Source: Flavobacteriaceae bacterium (lineage in GTDB: Bacteria; Bacteroidota; Bacteroidia; UKL13-3). From it: 64,000 nucleotides of DNA. The notes under the pieces were generated by a model, which worked only from the letters and a program-made list of their open reading frames with translations, made no database searches and had not been told where the DNA came from. Shown in pieces: positions 26,733 through 35,964 of the stretch. Position 1 is the first letter of the stretch. The number at the start of each line of letters is the position of its first letter. The DNA lies in the NCBI GenBank assembly GCA_009693575.1, contig SHWZ01000003.1:24572-88571 (forward strand), in the 5' to 3' direction. The position numbers were made by a program, and so were the translations under genes.

Positions 26733-28652
26733 ATGAGCAAAATAATAGGAATAGACCTCGGAACCACCAACAGTTGCGTATCCGTAATGGAAGGCAACGA
26801 ACCCGTAGTGATTGCAAACAGCGAAGGCAAACGCACCACCCCATCCATCGTCGCATTTTTGAAAGGTGGCGAACGCAAAGTTGGTGACCCCGCTAAGCGG
26901 CAAGCTATCACCAACCCGAAACACACAGTTTCATCTATCAAGCGATTTATGGGAAACAGCTTCGACCAAGTGAAGCTAGAAATGGACAGGATGCCCTACA
27001 CGGTAGTGAAAGGCGATAACAACTCACCCCGCATTCAGATAGACGACCGCAAATACACACCTCAGGAAATCAGTGCAATGATTCTTCAAAAAATGAAGAA
27101 GACCGCCGAAGACTTTTTGGGATACGAAGTGAAAGAGGCTGTTATCACAGTGCCAGCCTACTTTAATGATGCCCAACGCCAAGCTACCAAAGAAGCTGGT
27201 GAAATAGCAGGCTTAACTGTAAAACGTATCATCAATGAGCCTACTGCCGCAGCCCTTGCTTATGGCATGGACAAGAAAAATAAAGACCAGAAAATAGTCG
27301 TGTTCGACTGCGGAGGCGGCACTCACGACGTGAGTGTGCTTGAACTTGGCGACGGAGTGTTTGAAGTGAAATCAACTGACGGCGATACCCACCTTGGCGG
27401 TGACGACTTCGACCAAAAGATTATAGATTGGTTGGTGCAGGAATTCAAAGACGAAAACGGCGGACTGGATTTGAGCAAAGACCCTATGGCCTTGCAACGC
27501 CTGAAAGAAGCTGCCGAAAAAGCCAAGATAGAACTGAGCAGCACAGCTACTTCCGAAATCAACCTGCCCTATATTATGCCTGTGGATGGCATACCAAAAC
27601 ACTTGGTTCGCAGCTTGAGTAAAGCCAAGTTTGAGCAATTGGTTGACGACCTTATTCAACGAACTATTGAGCCTTGCAAATCTGCCTTGAAAAATGCCGG
27701 ACTTAGCACTACCGATATTGACGAAATTATATTAGTTGGAGGTAGCACCCGCATACCTGCAGTGCAGGCCGCCGTTGAGAAATTTTTTGGCAAAGCCCCC
27801 AACAAAGGCGTGAACCCTGACGAAGTGGTAGCCATAGGTGCCGCTATTCAAGGTGGTGTACTTACAGGCGAAGTGAAAGACGTCCTTTTGTTGGACGTTA
27901 CACCACTTTCATTAGGTATAGAAACCATGGGCGGTGTGATGACTAAGCTGATAGAAAGCAATACCACCATTCCTACCAAAAAATCGGAAACATTTAGTAC
28001 TGCCAGCGACAACCAGCCCAGTGTAGAAATACATGTACTGCAAGGCGAACGCCCGATGGCTAACCAGAATCGCACCATTGGCCGTTTCCACTTGGATGGT
28101 ATACCACCAGCACAACGTGGAGTGCCACAAGTAGAAGTGACTTTTGATATAGATGCCAACGGTATTTTGCACGTGAGTGCCAAAGACAAAGGCACGGGAA
28201 AAGAACAAAAAATACGCATTGAAAGCAGCAGCGGACTAAGCAAAGAGGAGATTGAAAAAATGAAGAACGAAGCCACCGCCAATGCTGAGACCGACCGCAA
28301 GGCCATGGAGGAAGTGAAAAAGTTGAATGACGCTGATGCCCTTGTGTTCAGCACCGAAAAGCAACTCAAAGAATATGGCGAAAAGATACCCGCCGAAAAG
28401 AAGACAGCCATAGAAGAAGCTTGTGCCAAGTTGAAAACAGCCCACGAAGCAAAGGACTTTGCAGCCATAGAAACCGGTATAGCCGACCTGAACAAAGCAT
28501 GGGAAGCGGCTTCGCAAGATTTGTATAACGCAAGCCAGCAAGCCCAACAGCCAACTGGCGAAGCCAATACAGGCGATGCAGGTGGCAACCCCGAAAAGGA
28601 AGTGACCGACGTGGACTTTGAGGAAGTGAAAGAAGAGAAAGAGGCAAAGTAA
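26733..28652 (+). CDS. dnaK: Chaperone protein DnaK (Hsp70)
   Basis: 639 aa. The ATPase domain has [17 protein letters not shown], the [15 protein letters not shown] phosphate loop (His where many DnaKs have Phe) and [11 protein letters not shown]. The substrate-binding domain begins at about residue 390 ([14 protein letters not shown]). The lid ends in a G/A/Q-rich linker and the usual acidic tail with an EEVK-type motif. It folds and refolds cytoplasmic proteins with DnaJ and GrpE, neither of which is in this window. A CA-rich leader (CAACAACA) precedes the ATG and an inverted repeat lies upstream. Confidence 0.98.
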   Translation: MSKIIGIDLGTTNSCVSVMEGNEPVVIANSEGKRTTPSIVAFLKGGERKVGDPAKRQAITNPKHTVSSIKRFMGNSFDQVKLEMDRMPYTVVKGDNNSPRIQIDDRKYTPQEISAMILQKMKKTAEDFLGYEVKEAVITVPAYFNDAQRQATKEAGEIAGLTVKRIINEPTAAALAYGMDKKNKDQKIVVFDCGGGTHDVSVLELGDGVFEVKSTDGDTHLGGDDFDQKIIDWLVQEFKDENGGLDLSKDPMALQRLKEAAEKAKIELSSTATSEINLPYIMPVDGIPKHLVRSLSKAKFEQLVDDLIQRTIEPCKSALKNAGLSTTDIDEIILVGGSTRIPAVQAAVEKFFGKAPNKGVNPDEVVAIGAAIQGGVLTGEVKDVLLLDVTPLSLGIETMGGVMTKLIESNTTIPTKKSETFSTASDNQPSVEIHVLQGERPMANQNRTIGRFHLDGIPPAQRGVPQVEVTFDIDANGILHVSAKDKGTGKEQKIRIESSSGLSKEEIEKMKNEATANAETDRKAMEEVKKLNDADALVFSTEKQLKEYGEKIPAEKKTAIEEACAKLKTAHEAKDFAAIETGIADLNKAWEAASQDLYNASQQAQQPTGEANTGDAGGNPEKEVTDVDFEEVKEEKEAK

Positions 28653-28921
28653 GGCCTAGATACCCTTGGCAACATGCAAATACAAAAAGCACGAATCAGC
28701 AGTCGGATTTTTTTGAGAGGAAGAGGCCACTAACACCTACAAACACAACTAAGTCAGTTGGATCGTGATGTAATAAGGGAAGAAGACCCGACTGTGAGTT
28801 TGTGGGTTTAACTTCTTGCTAATAATTTCATTCCAAGAACTGAATAGTGTATTGTCTTCTGCTGCCCAAAGCAGAATATTGCAGCCCCATTTCCAGTTCT
28901 CTCTAAAATTAGTACCTTTCC
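28653..28921. other. Intergenic region dnaK-radA
   Basis: 269 bases without an open frame of note. GTCGGATTTTTTT at about 28701-28713 could end transcription but has no clear stem. The only promoter-like element is TACCTTTC at 28913-28920, one mismatch from TAnnTTTG, 1 base before the radA TTG. Confidence 0.4.
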
Positions 28922-30277
28922 TTGGCCAAATCTACCTCCATATATGTATGCCAAAGCTGCGGCAACAAAGCCAGTAAATGGCTCGGCAAATGCCCGCAAT
29001 GCGGTGAATGGAACAGCTATTTGGAAGAGATAGCGAGCAAGGACAAAGGCGGAAAACAAGTAGCCACTGGCAAAGCTGTACCGATAGCCTTACAGCAAAT
29101 AGAAAGTGGCAGCACAGTGCGGATTACCACGGCAGATGCGGAACTTGACCGGGTACTGGGCGGGGGCATAGTGCCTGGCAGCCTTATATTGATAGGCGGA
29201 GACCCAGGCATTGGCAAAAGCACATTGATGCTGCAAGCTGCCCTGAGTTTTGCTGGAGGAAAGGTACTTTATGTGAGTGGCGAAGAAAGCGAATCGCAAA
29301 TAAAATTGCGAGCTGAGCGACTACCTTTCAGCGGTGGCAATTGCTATATTCTCACGGAGACCAATTCACAAGCAGTCATCAGGCATGCTAAAGAACTGCA
29401 ACCCGGGCTGGTAATCATTGATTCCATACAGACCCTTCGGAACGAATACATTGAATCAGCACCGGGTAGTGTGAGCCAAATTCGCGAATGTGCAGCTGAT
29501 TTTTTGCGGTATGCCAAAGACGAAAACGTTCCAGTGTTTTTGGTTGGACATATAACCAAAGACGGTAGCTTGGCTGGGCCGAAAGTGCTTGAGCATATGG
29601 TAGACACGGTGCTCCAATTTGAAGGTGATCACCACCATACTTACCGAATCCTCCGAACAGTAAAAAACCGTTTTGGCTCAACCAGCGAAATAGGCATTTA
29701 CGAAATGCAAGGCAGCGGACTAAGGCAAGTAAACAACCCTTCGGAAATACTGATTTCGCATCGCGACGAAGCCGTAAGTGGCATAGCGGTGACTGGCACC
29801 ATGGAAGGACTGCGGCCAATGCTGGTCGAGACACAAGCTCTTGTAAGTTCGGCAGTGTATGGCACCCCCCAACGCAGTGCCAACGGCTACGATGCCAAGC
29901 GGCTAAACATGCTTCTTGCTGTATTGGAGAAAAAATGTGGCTTCCGGCTAGCGGTCCAAGATGTTTTTGTGAATATTGCAGGCGGCCTCAAAGTGGACGA
30001 CCCAGCCATTGACCTCGGAATAGTAGCCGCCATCCTCAGCAGCCACCACGATGTACCGCTTTCGCCACGCTCGGTTTTTATTGGTGAAGTAGGACTCAGC
30101 GGCGAAATTCGTGCCGTGAACCGCATTGAACAACGACTTGCCGAAGCAGAGAAATTAGGCTACGAAGAAATCTACATTTCTAAAAATAATTTGGCCGGGC
30201 TGAATCGCAAGGGATTCAAAATAGCTATAAAGCCAGTTGGCAAAATGGAAGAATTTTTCGGGGAGGTTTTCGGATGA
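28922..30277 (+). CDS. radA: DNA repair protein RadA
   Basis: 451 aa. An N-terminal C4 zinc finger (C10, C13, C24, C27) precedes a RecA-like ATPase with Walker A GGDPGIGKST, the RadA-specific motif VKNRFGST, and a C-terminal Lon-protease-like domain (FVNIAGGLKVDDPAIDLG, FIGEVGLSGEIR). RadA promotes branch migration in recombination repair. The start codon is TTG, giving MAKSTSIYVCQSCG, which agrees with the family start; no in-frame ATG is nearby. Its stop overlaps the ATG of the TsaC gene (ATGA), so the two are translationally coupled. Confidence 0.95.
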   Translation: MAKSTSIYVCQSCGNKASKWLGKCPQCGEWNSYLEEIASKDKGGKQVATGKAVPIALQQIESGSTVRITTADAELDRVLGGGIVPGSLILIGGDPGIGKSTLMLQAALSFAGGKVLYVSGEESESQIKLRAERLPFSGGNCYILTETNSQAVIRHAKELQPGLVIIDSIQTLRNEYIESAPGSVSQIRECAADFLRYAKDENVPVFLVGHITKDGSLAGPKVLEHMVDTVLQFEGDHHHTYRILRTVKNRFGSTSEIGIYEMQGSGLRQVNNPSEILISHRDEAVSGIAVTGTMEGLRPMLVETQALVSSAVYGTPQRSANGYDAKRLNMLLAVLEKKCGFRLAVQDVFVNIAGGLKVDDPAIDLGIVAAILSSHHDVPLSPRSVFIGEVGLSGEIRAVNRIEQRLAEAEKLGYEEIYISKNNLAGLNRKGFKIAIKPVGKMEEFFGEVFG

Positions 30278-31242
30278 GCATCGGCACTAATATTGGCATT
30301 GCAGCAAAGCTGCTCATGGATGGAGAAACCGTTGGCATCGCTACCGAGACGGTGTATGGCCTTGCAGCAAATGCTTTGAACGAAGATGCAGTACTCCAAA
30401 TTTTCAAGATAAAAAACAGGCCAACTTTCAACCCGTTGATTGTGCATGTGCATTCAGTGTTAGAGATGGAAAAATTTGTAACTCATATACCTGAGTCAGC
30501 ACGGAAACTGTTGCAGGCGTTCAGCCCAGGGCCGCTTACATTGGTGCTTCCCAAAAAAGAAATCGTTCCGGATTTGGTAACCTCTGGACACCCTACAGTA
30601 GCAATACGAATCCCTGCTCACCCACTATTGTTGGAGCTTTTGAAACAACTTCCATTCCCTCTTGCAGCACCCAGTGCCAATCCTTTTGGCTACATAAGCC
30701 CAACTACAGCCCAACATGTGCACGACCAGCTTGGTGCCGATGTCCCGTATATCCTTGACGGCGGTGAATGTGCCGTTGGTGTCGAATCAACCATTGTATC
30801 ATTTGCAGAAGAAGACACGCCAGAAGTGCTTCGATATGGCGGTATTACGCTCGAACAGTTAAATGAAGTGATACCAATCAGCAGTAAACAATGGTCAATA
30901 GATATTGAATCGCAAATCATAGCACCGGGAATGACACCAAACCACTATTCACCTAATACCCCTCTTTACCTTGGGAACGTAGATGAATTGATGCGAAATT
31001 TTGTAGAAAAAGAAACAGCTATACTTTGTTTCTGTAAGAAAAATAAAAATTGGCCAAAGGCCAAACAAGTCATTTTAGCACAATCAGGCACCCTTGAAGA
31101 GGCAGCTAAAAATCTGTTTTCCACATTGCGTGCAATGGATAAGGCAGGATACCGCCAAATCATTGCCAGCAAGGTGATAGAGCTTGGTTTGGGTAGAGCA
31201 ATAAATGATAGATTGCAGCGGGCAAGTGTAAACATTTGTTAA
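30274..31242 (+). CDS. tsaC: L-threonylcarbamoyladenylate synthase (TsaC/Sua5)
   Basis: 322 aa, the long Sua5-like form: a YrdC domain (residues ~1-200: GETVGIATETVYGLAANA, KIKNRPTFNPLIVHV, PSANPFGYISPTTAQHV) plus a C-terminal Sua5 domain after a linker (IAPGMTPNHYSPNTPLYLG). It makes threonylcarbamoyl-AMP from threonine, bicarbonate and ATP, the donor used by the TsaB/TsaD complex; tsaB is at 1843 in this window. It overlaps radA by 4 bases. A7 and T10 tracts follow the stop directly. Confidence 0.94.
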   Translation: MSIGTNIGIAAKLLMDGETVGIATETVYGLAANALNEDAVLQIFKIKNRPTFNPLIVHVHSVLEMEKFVTHIPESARKLLQAFSPGPLTLVLPKKEIVPDLVTSGHPTVAIRIPAHPLLLELLKQLPFPLAAPSANPFGYISPTTAQHVHDQLGADVPYILDGGECAVGVESTIVSFAEEDTPEVLRYGGITLEQLNEVIPISSKQWSIDIESQIIAPGMTPNHYSPNTPLYLGNVDELMRNFVEKETAILCFCKKNKNWPKAKQVILAQSGTLEEAAKNLFSTLRAMDKAGYRQIIASKVIELGLGRAINDRLQRASVNIC

Positions 31243-31267
31243 AAAAAGTTTTTTTTTTAGCTGTTCG

Positions 31268-31275
31268 TACATTTG
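31268..31275 (+). promoter_or_regulatory. -7 promoter box of the sorting-tail protein
   Basis: TACATTTG, an exact TAnnTTTG, 23 bases before the ATG at 31299. It is preceded by A7 (31241-31247) and T10 (31249-31258) tracts that occupy the position of the promoter spacer. Confidence 0.45.
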
Positions 31276-31298
31276 TTTTGTGGGTGAATTAATAGCGA

Positions 31299-31688
31299 AT
31301 GCTGAAACTTTTACTCATAACAACGTTTGTAACCCTTTCTGCCTCCTATGCCACCGCTACTGGTGACGATGGACTGTTAAGTAGGAACAATGCCACAGTG
31401 GTAGCTGTAGACAATCCATTTCGGCTTAATTTCTATCCAAACCCTTGCCCTAAGACACTGAACGTAGATATTGGCCTTGACAAATCGGCCGGATCCCTCA
31501 TCGAAATTCGTTTTCGTAACCTTATTGGGAAAGAAATGACTCAAGTGCTAAGGGATGAGAACGTATCCTCAAACAATCATTACGAAATTGACCTTACTGA
31601 TTTGCCTTCAGGCATTTACCTAATGGAGGTCACTTCGTATACTGTAGGAGTTCCAAGTAAAGTCACCAAGAGAATTACTAAGTTGTAA
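31299..31688 (+). CDS. Small secreted protein, almost entirely a T9SS sorting domain
   Basis: 129 aa. A signal peptide (about residues 1-21) is followed by ~20 residues and then a complete type A T9SS C-terminal domain: FRLNFYPNPCPKTLNVDI, IEIRFRNLIGKEM, YEIDLTDLPSGIYLMEV and a basic end KRITKL. Normally this domain is the tail of a much larger cargo. A stand-alone tail with its own promoter and signal peptide could be a decoy, a surface-anchored peptide, or the remnant of a larger gene whose middle was lost. It is convergent with the transglycosylase gene, 12 bases apart. Confidence 0.72.
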   Translation: MLKLLLITTFVTLSASYATATGDDGLLSRNNATVVAVDNPFRLNFYPNPCPKTLNVDIGLDKSAGSLIEIRFRNLIGKEMTQVLRDENVSSNNHYEIDLTDLPSGIYLMEVTSYTVGVPSKVTKRITKL

Positions 31689-31700
31689 TTATCGCCAATC

Positions 31701-32849
31701 CTATTCCGCGGCTCCTTCCTCCTTCTTCTTGTACCGGATGACCATGCCAACTTTCAACTTATCAGTTGTTTTCATCTTGTTCCATAGCCTAAGGCCTGAC
31801 ACATCGGTGCCTAGTCTTTTTGCAACCCCCTCCATAGAGTCTCCAGTTTTGCATGTATAGCTATGGAATGGTGTATCATTATTGGCCAACAGATGCAAGA
31901 CTGAGGTAGAATCGGCCATCTCCTCATTTAGTTTCTCTGCAAATAAAGGGTCAATCACAAAATGTTCCTTGTCTTTTGGAAGCTCCACAAAATATGCCTT
32001 ACCCGCTTTATTGGAAAGCGTATACCTCCTGATCCAGGGGTTCAATGTACGAAGAATTTTGTAGTTGACACCCTGTCCTAAAGCCCATTCACTCCAATTA
32101 GCTATGCTACTATCTACTTTTACTTTATAGGTATTCAATGGCTTGTAGCCACTTTCCATACTCATAGCATAGTTGTACTTTTGAGGGTGGGAAAGTATTT
32201 CTTTAAGCGAAACTATGCGAAAAATATAGCGGCTTGTTTCAATATTCAGATACAAGTCGTAATAGCTATGTACCTTTTGAAAATTGAGGCATTTCATAAG
32301 ACCTGTAGAGCCACAATTGTAGGCTGCAGTAGCAAGAGTCCAATTGCCGAAAAAATTTCTTAGGTCCCGGAGATACCGACAAGCCGCATCGGTTGATTTC
32401 TCAAAATGATAGCGTTCGTCCACTTCTTCGTTTATCTCAAGGCCATAAGCTTTTCCAGTTTCAGAAATGAACTGCCAGAACCCAGCCGCACCTGCTGGCG
32501 ACACCGCAGAAGAAAGACCGCTTTCGGCCACAGCTATGTATTTGAGGTCCTCAGGAAGACCATACTTTTTCAATATTGCTTCTACCTTTGGGAAATACCT
32601 AGTCAGTTTTTTTAAGTGTATTAACGTTGATGATTCCCAATACGCATTGGAGGTAAGTTCCCTGTCCAACCTTTCACACACCTCCAAGTCTTCCATCGGC
32701 AGCCTTTCGCCACAATAATCAACATTATCAGGCAATGCTACAGGAACTATTTGATTTGAAAATCCTTGAATTCGATATCCATGAGCAAAAATTTCAAGCA
32801 TGGCTGCTAAAAAAAACAAGGAGCCAAGGCAAATAAACATTCTTTTCAT
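31701..32849 (-). CDS. Lytic transglycosylase with LysM domain (MltD-like)
   Basis: 382 aa from the ATG at 32849 (MKRMFICLGSLFFLAAM, signal peptide). Longer in-frame starts would run into the region next to the upstream gene's terminator. The SLT domain (residues ~75-220) shows the catalytic Glu in AVAESGLSSAVSPAGAAGFWQF and later NFFGNWTLATAAYNCG. A C-terminal LysM (YTCKTGDSMEGVAKRLGTDVSGLRLWN) binds peptidoglycan. It cleaves glycan strands to form 1,6-anhydro ends in cell-wall turnover in the periplasm. The minus-strand upstream box CACCTTTG is one mismatch from the -7 consensus. Confidence 0.88.
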   Translation of the reverse strand: MKRMFICLGSLFFLAAMLEIFAHGYRIQGFSNQIVPVALPDNVDYCGERLPMEDLEVCERLDRELTSNAYWESSTLIHLKKLTRYFPKVEAILKKYGLPEDLKYIAVAESGLSSAVSPAGAAGFWQFISETGKAYGLEINEEVDERYHFEKSTDAACRYLRDLRNFFGNWTLATAAYNCGSTGLMKCLNFQKVHSYYDLYLNIETSRYIFRIVSLKEILSHPQKYNYAMSMESGYKPLNTYKVKVDSSIANWSEWALGQGVNYKILRTLNPWIRRYTLSNKAGKAYFVELPKDKEHFVIDPLFAEKLNEEMADSTSVLHLLANNDTPFHSYTCKTGDSMEGVAKRLGTDVSGLRLWNKMKTTDKLKVGMVIRYKKKEEGAAE

Positions 32850-32917
32850 ACAAACAAAGGTGTGCATGTAGTTCATATCACCCAAGCTCAACTTATCATC
32901 GTATGTTGAAAACCAAT

Positions 32918-32945
32918 AAGAAAGCCCCGCAATGCGAGGCCCCCT
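32918..32945 (-). terminator. Terminator after the thioredoxin-fold gene
   Basis: On the minus strand GCCTCGC, loop ATT, GCGGGGC (32940-32924) form a 7-bp stem with one G-U pair, followed by TTTCTTATT. It ends the gene at 32980-33690 about 40 bases after its stop. Confidence 0.7.
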
Positions 32946-32979
32946 TATAACCAAATATAAAACTAAATCTAAACGTTTC

Positions 32980-33690
32980 TTAGCGACGGCTTGCAGTTTC
33001 CTTGCCGCTCATTTTCTTTCTGTTAGATACTAACATAGCATCCCACTCTTCCTTATAGCCTTCTTCAAATTCTTTGAAATAAGCAATATTCAATGTACGA
33101 AGTTTGATACGATCTTCAAGACTACCGTTCACATCACGTTTGAAATCTTTGTCGGCATAGGAGCGACCAATAGCACGTAATGCTTCCTTTTCAGTCAGAC
33201 TTGTTGTAGCCTTATGTAGGGCCAATTGCTCTATAAGATTATAAGCAGAGACAAAAGCCCTAAACTGTGTCATCATTTCAAATGTGTCTACTTTGAGGTG
33301 GCATTGGAACATGATTCCTTTGTCAGGGCTGTATAATACGATTGCTGGCATAATTAATATTTTGTGCTTGATAGCCATGGAGTTGCCAAATTTTGTAGCT
33401 ACATCTGCATTCATGCACACAAAACGCTTACGCACCAAATTTTTTACTTTTTCATGGTTCATGATATCCCTGCTAAACTTGCGGCTGCTAAAACAAGTTT
33501 GCGAGTGAATGTACATAAGTACTGGTTTGCGTTCTGCCTTTGCAATATCGAATATTCTTTCGGGCGATTCCCCAATCATGTACGCAAGTTTGTTTTGTAC
33601 TGAAGAGCTTTGAGCGTTAGTGCTGGCTGCCATACCGATAAATAAGGCTGTACCAGTTGCTGTTTTGATGTTTTTGATGAGCATTTTCAT
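32980..33690 (-). CDS. Secreted thioredoxin-fold protein
   Basis: 236 aa. The signal peptide ends STNAQ (about residue 26). A thioredoxin-like core follows: FDIAKAERKPVLMYIHSQTCFSSRKF resembles the opening of DUF255/thioredoxin_7 proteins, with one Cys (TCFSS) where CxxC would be, so disulfide exchange in the usual two-Cys manner is unlikely. IMPAIVLYSPD fits the cis-Pro strand. The C-terminal third is charged and helical. It is probably periplasmic; the partner is unknown. It is divergent from thiL and ends at a clear terminator. Confidence 0.75.
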   Translation of the reverse strand: MKMLIKNIKTATGTALFIGMAASTNAQSSSVQNKLAYMIGESPERIFDIAKAERKPVLMYIHSQTCFSSRKFSRDIMNHEKVKNLVRKRFVCMNADVATKFGNSMAIKHKILIMPAIVLYSPDKGIMFQCHLKVDTFEMMTQFRAFVSAYNLIEQLALHKATTSLTEKEALRAIGRSYADKDFKRDVNGSLEDRIKLRTLNIAYFKEFEEGYKEEWDAMLVSNRKKMSGKETASRR

Positions 33691-33879
33691 GAGCGTATGT
33701 TTTTTATTATTTAGCGTTATTAAATATGAAAGGTTGTTAATTTCTTTTTAATGGTACAAAATTGCAGGTGAATAAAGATATAAAAAAATCAATATCATTA
33801 AAATACTTACACAATTTTGTCAAATAAAATGTAAGATTTTAACAAGGCCCTTCACGGGTAAGGGTTTTGATGCTAGCCT

Positions 33880-33887
33880 TATCTTTG
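33880..33887 (+). promoter_or_regulatory. -7 promoter box of thiL
   Basis: TATCTTTG, an exact TAnnTTTG box ending 4 bases before the thiL ATG at 33892. A TTG at 33867-33869 is only 10 bases upstream, too near for a normal -33 element. Confidence 0.55.
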
Positions 33888-33891
33888 CCCT

Positions 33892-34935
33892 ATGTTTGAA
33901 AATTCTGGAAGAACAGAACTGTCGGATTTAGGCGAATTCGAGTTTATTAGTCACATTACCAGCAATTTTAATAAATTTGTGCAAGCAGCAACCATAAAAG
34001 GCGTAGGCGATGATGCTGCTGTTTTAGACACAGGATCAAATGGGCTTCATACTATAATAAGTACTGATATGATGACTGAGGGTGTCCATTTTGACCTTAG
34101 TTACATGCCACTAAAACACTTGGGATACAAAACCATAGCAGTGAATTTAAGTGACATCTGTGCGATGAATGCTATACCAACGCAAGTATTGGTGTCTATT
34201 GGCATCTCCAACCGCTTTTCATTGGAGGCTGTTGAAGAACTATATGAGGGTATCCGATATGCTTGTGAAGAATACAAAGTGGACTTGGTTGGAGGCGATA
34301 CTGTATCCTCGAAGGCTGGATTGGTGATTAGTGTTACTGCAATTGGTCAAGCCAGCCCTGAATCTATAACTTACCGCAATGGTGCAAAGGAGCATGACCT
34401 TATTTGCGTGAGCGGAGACCTTGGTGCTGCATTTGTTGGCCTAAAATATCTTGAGAGGGAAAAACGCATCTTTTTGGAAAATCCAGAAATCCAACCCGAT
34501 CTTGTTGGGCATGACTATGTAGTAGAGCGTCAGCTAAAGCCACATGCAAGACTAGATGTTATAAAAGCACTGAGCCATGCTGGAATTGTGCCTACTAGTA
34601 TGATTGACATTAGCGATGGCCTCACGAGTGAACTGATGCACCTTGGTAGTCAAAGTCACAAAGGAATGACCATCTATGAGGATAAACTGCCTATTGACCC
34701 AGTTGCCTATCAAGACTGCATAGATATTGGACTGGAGGCTACCATGTGTGCGTTGAATGGTGGCGAAGATTATGAACTTTTATTCACTATCCCTCAATCT
34801 GATTTTGATAAAGTTAGGAATTTGGAGAATGTTAGTATTATTGGACACGTAACAGAAGATGAAGGCAAATACGTGATGATAAGCAAACAGCAAAACGAAT
34901 ATAAATTGGAAGCACAAGGGTGGAAACATTTGTAA
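33892..34935 (+). CDS. thiL: Thiamine-monophosphate kinase
   Basis: 347 aa. AIR-synthase-like fold with GVGDDAAVLD near the N-terminus, STDMMTEGVHFDL, GGDTVSS and SMIDISDGLTSELMHL, then NGGEDYELLFTI. It phosphorylates thiamine monophosphate to thiamine diphosphate (TPP). It relates functionally to the TPP riboswitch at 49930-50012. It stands alone, with its own -7 box 4 bases before the ATG and no thi neighbours. Confidence 0.95.
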   Translation: MFENSGRTELSDLGEFEFISHITSNFNKFVQAATIKGVGDDAAVLDTGSNGLHTIISTDMMTEGVHFDLSYMPLKHLGYKTIAVNLSDICAMNAIPTQVLVSIGISNRFSLEAVEELYEGIRYACEEYKVDLVGGDTVSSKAGLVISVTAIGQASPESITYRNGAKEHDLICVSGDLGAAFVGLKYLEREKRIFLENPEIQPDLVGHDYVVERQLKPHARLDVIKALSHAGIVPTSMIDISDGLTSELMHLGSQSHKGMTIYEDKLPIDPVAYQDCIDIGLEATMCALNGGEDYELLFTIPQSDFDKVRNLENVSIIGHVTEDEGKYVMISKQQNEYKLEAQGWKHL

Positions 34936-35004
34936 AAATGTTGGGTTTTCCTTAATTAGCTCTATTTTGCAACGCGAAAGCCTCCCTAACCTAAACCTAA
35001 TGAA

Positions 35005-35760
35005 ATGAGCAAGATCAGAACCATCTTAGTAGATGATGAAGATATCAATCTCAACCTGCTTCGGATGATACTCGAACAACATTGTCCCATGGTGGAAGTG
35101 ATAGAATCCTGTAAAACTCCTAACGAAGCAATTGAAGCAATTAACAACCTCAAACCAGATTTAGTATTTGCCGACATTGAAATGCCTGGGATGACTGGTT
35201 TTGAGCTAATAGAAAAAGTAGGTGTTACAGACTTTGATGTGGTTTTTGTGACCGCTTATGACGACTATATGCTCAAGGCTTTCAAATTTTCAGCTATGGA
35301 TTACTTGATAAAACCACCCAAAGTAGATGACTTAAAAATGGTAGTGGATAGAGTGGTTTCGAAACGCCGCAGCAATGTGACCCACGAGCAGTTGAACGAA
35401 TTGATACGTGCTATTTCGACCCGCGATAAGGAAAAGCCTAGACTAGCCTTGAACACCCATGAGAAAATCTTCTTTGTAAACATTGACGATATCGTCCGCT
35501 GCGAAGCATCGGGTGTCTACACCATCTTCCATGTGAAAGACGGCAAGAAACACATGGTGAGCAAAAACATCCAGAAATACGAAGATATTTTGGAGGATCA
35601 TAGCTTCTACCGACCTCACCGCTCTCACATTATTAATCTCAACTTTGTAAAAGAGTTTATTAAAGAAGGTGATGGCTACCTTCTGATGAGTGATGGCAGC
35701 CGAGTGGATGTAAGCCGCTACCGTAAGGACGAAATTTTGAAAAAGTTAGGCAAGGCCTAA
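35005..35760 (+). CDS. LytTR-family response regulator
   Basis: 251 aa. A receiver domain (residues 1-~120) has the acidic pocket DDED and the phosphoacceptor D57 in LVFADIEMPGMTG, plus VTAYDDYMLKAF and the Lys in YLIKPPK. A LytTR DNA-binding domain forms residues ~145-250 (FYRPHRSHIINLNFVKEF, GSRVDVSRYRK). No sensor kinase is adjacent; in this phylum the partner is often a distant membrane kinase of the LytS/YehU kind. Targets are unknown. Confidence 0.93.
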   Translation: MSKIRTILVDDEDINLNLLRMILEQHCPMVEVIESCKTPNEAIEAINNLKPDLVFADIEMPGMTGFELIEKVGVTDFDVVFVTAYDDYMLKAFKFSAMDYLIKPPKVDDLKMVVDRVVSKRRSNVTHEQLNELIRAISTRDKEKPRLALNTHEKIFFVNIDDIVRCEASGVYTIFHVKDGKKHMVSKNIQKYEDILEDHSFYRPHRSHIINLNFVKEFIKEGDGYLLMSDGSRVDVSRYRKDEILKKLGKA

Positions 35761-35899
35761 TCTGAAAAAATCTCATCAAATCTCTGGGTGTTATTTCAGA
35801 TTACTTCAAATGTTCTTTCGGCAATTTTCTGAAAGGATAGTAATGACTCACAGCTTTTGAACGAAAGCCACACACCCACTATTGCAATCACTGCAGTGT

Positions 35900-35907
35900 T
35901 ACTTTTG
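35900..35907 (+). promoter_or_regulatory. -7 promoter box of uvrA
   Basis: TACTTTTG matches TAnnTTTG; a TTG at 35882-35884 gives a 15-base spacer. The implied leader is about 50 bases, longer than at most other genes here. Confidence 0.4.
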
Positions 35908-35964
35908 CACCACTTTATTAGAACTTTCTAAAAGTTTTGAACCTTTATAGGGTTGCTCAAATAT

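Noticed and set aside
27310..27340. His in the DnaK phosphate loop GGGTHDVS as a possible defect
   Set aside because: I recall the same variant from Bacteroidota DnaK proteins; all other catalytic segments are normal.
27848..28675. 275-codon open frame antisense to dnaK
   Set aside because: Long antisense frames on dnaK genes are a known codon-bias artefact. It has no promoter, and dnaK is intact.
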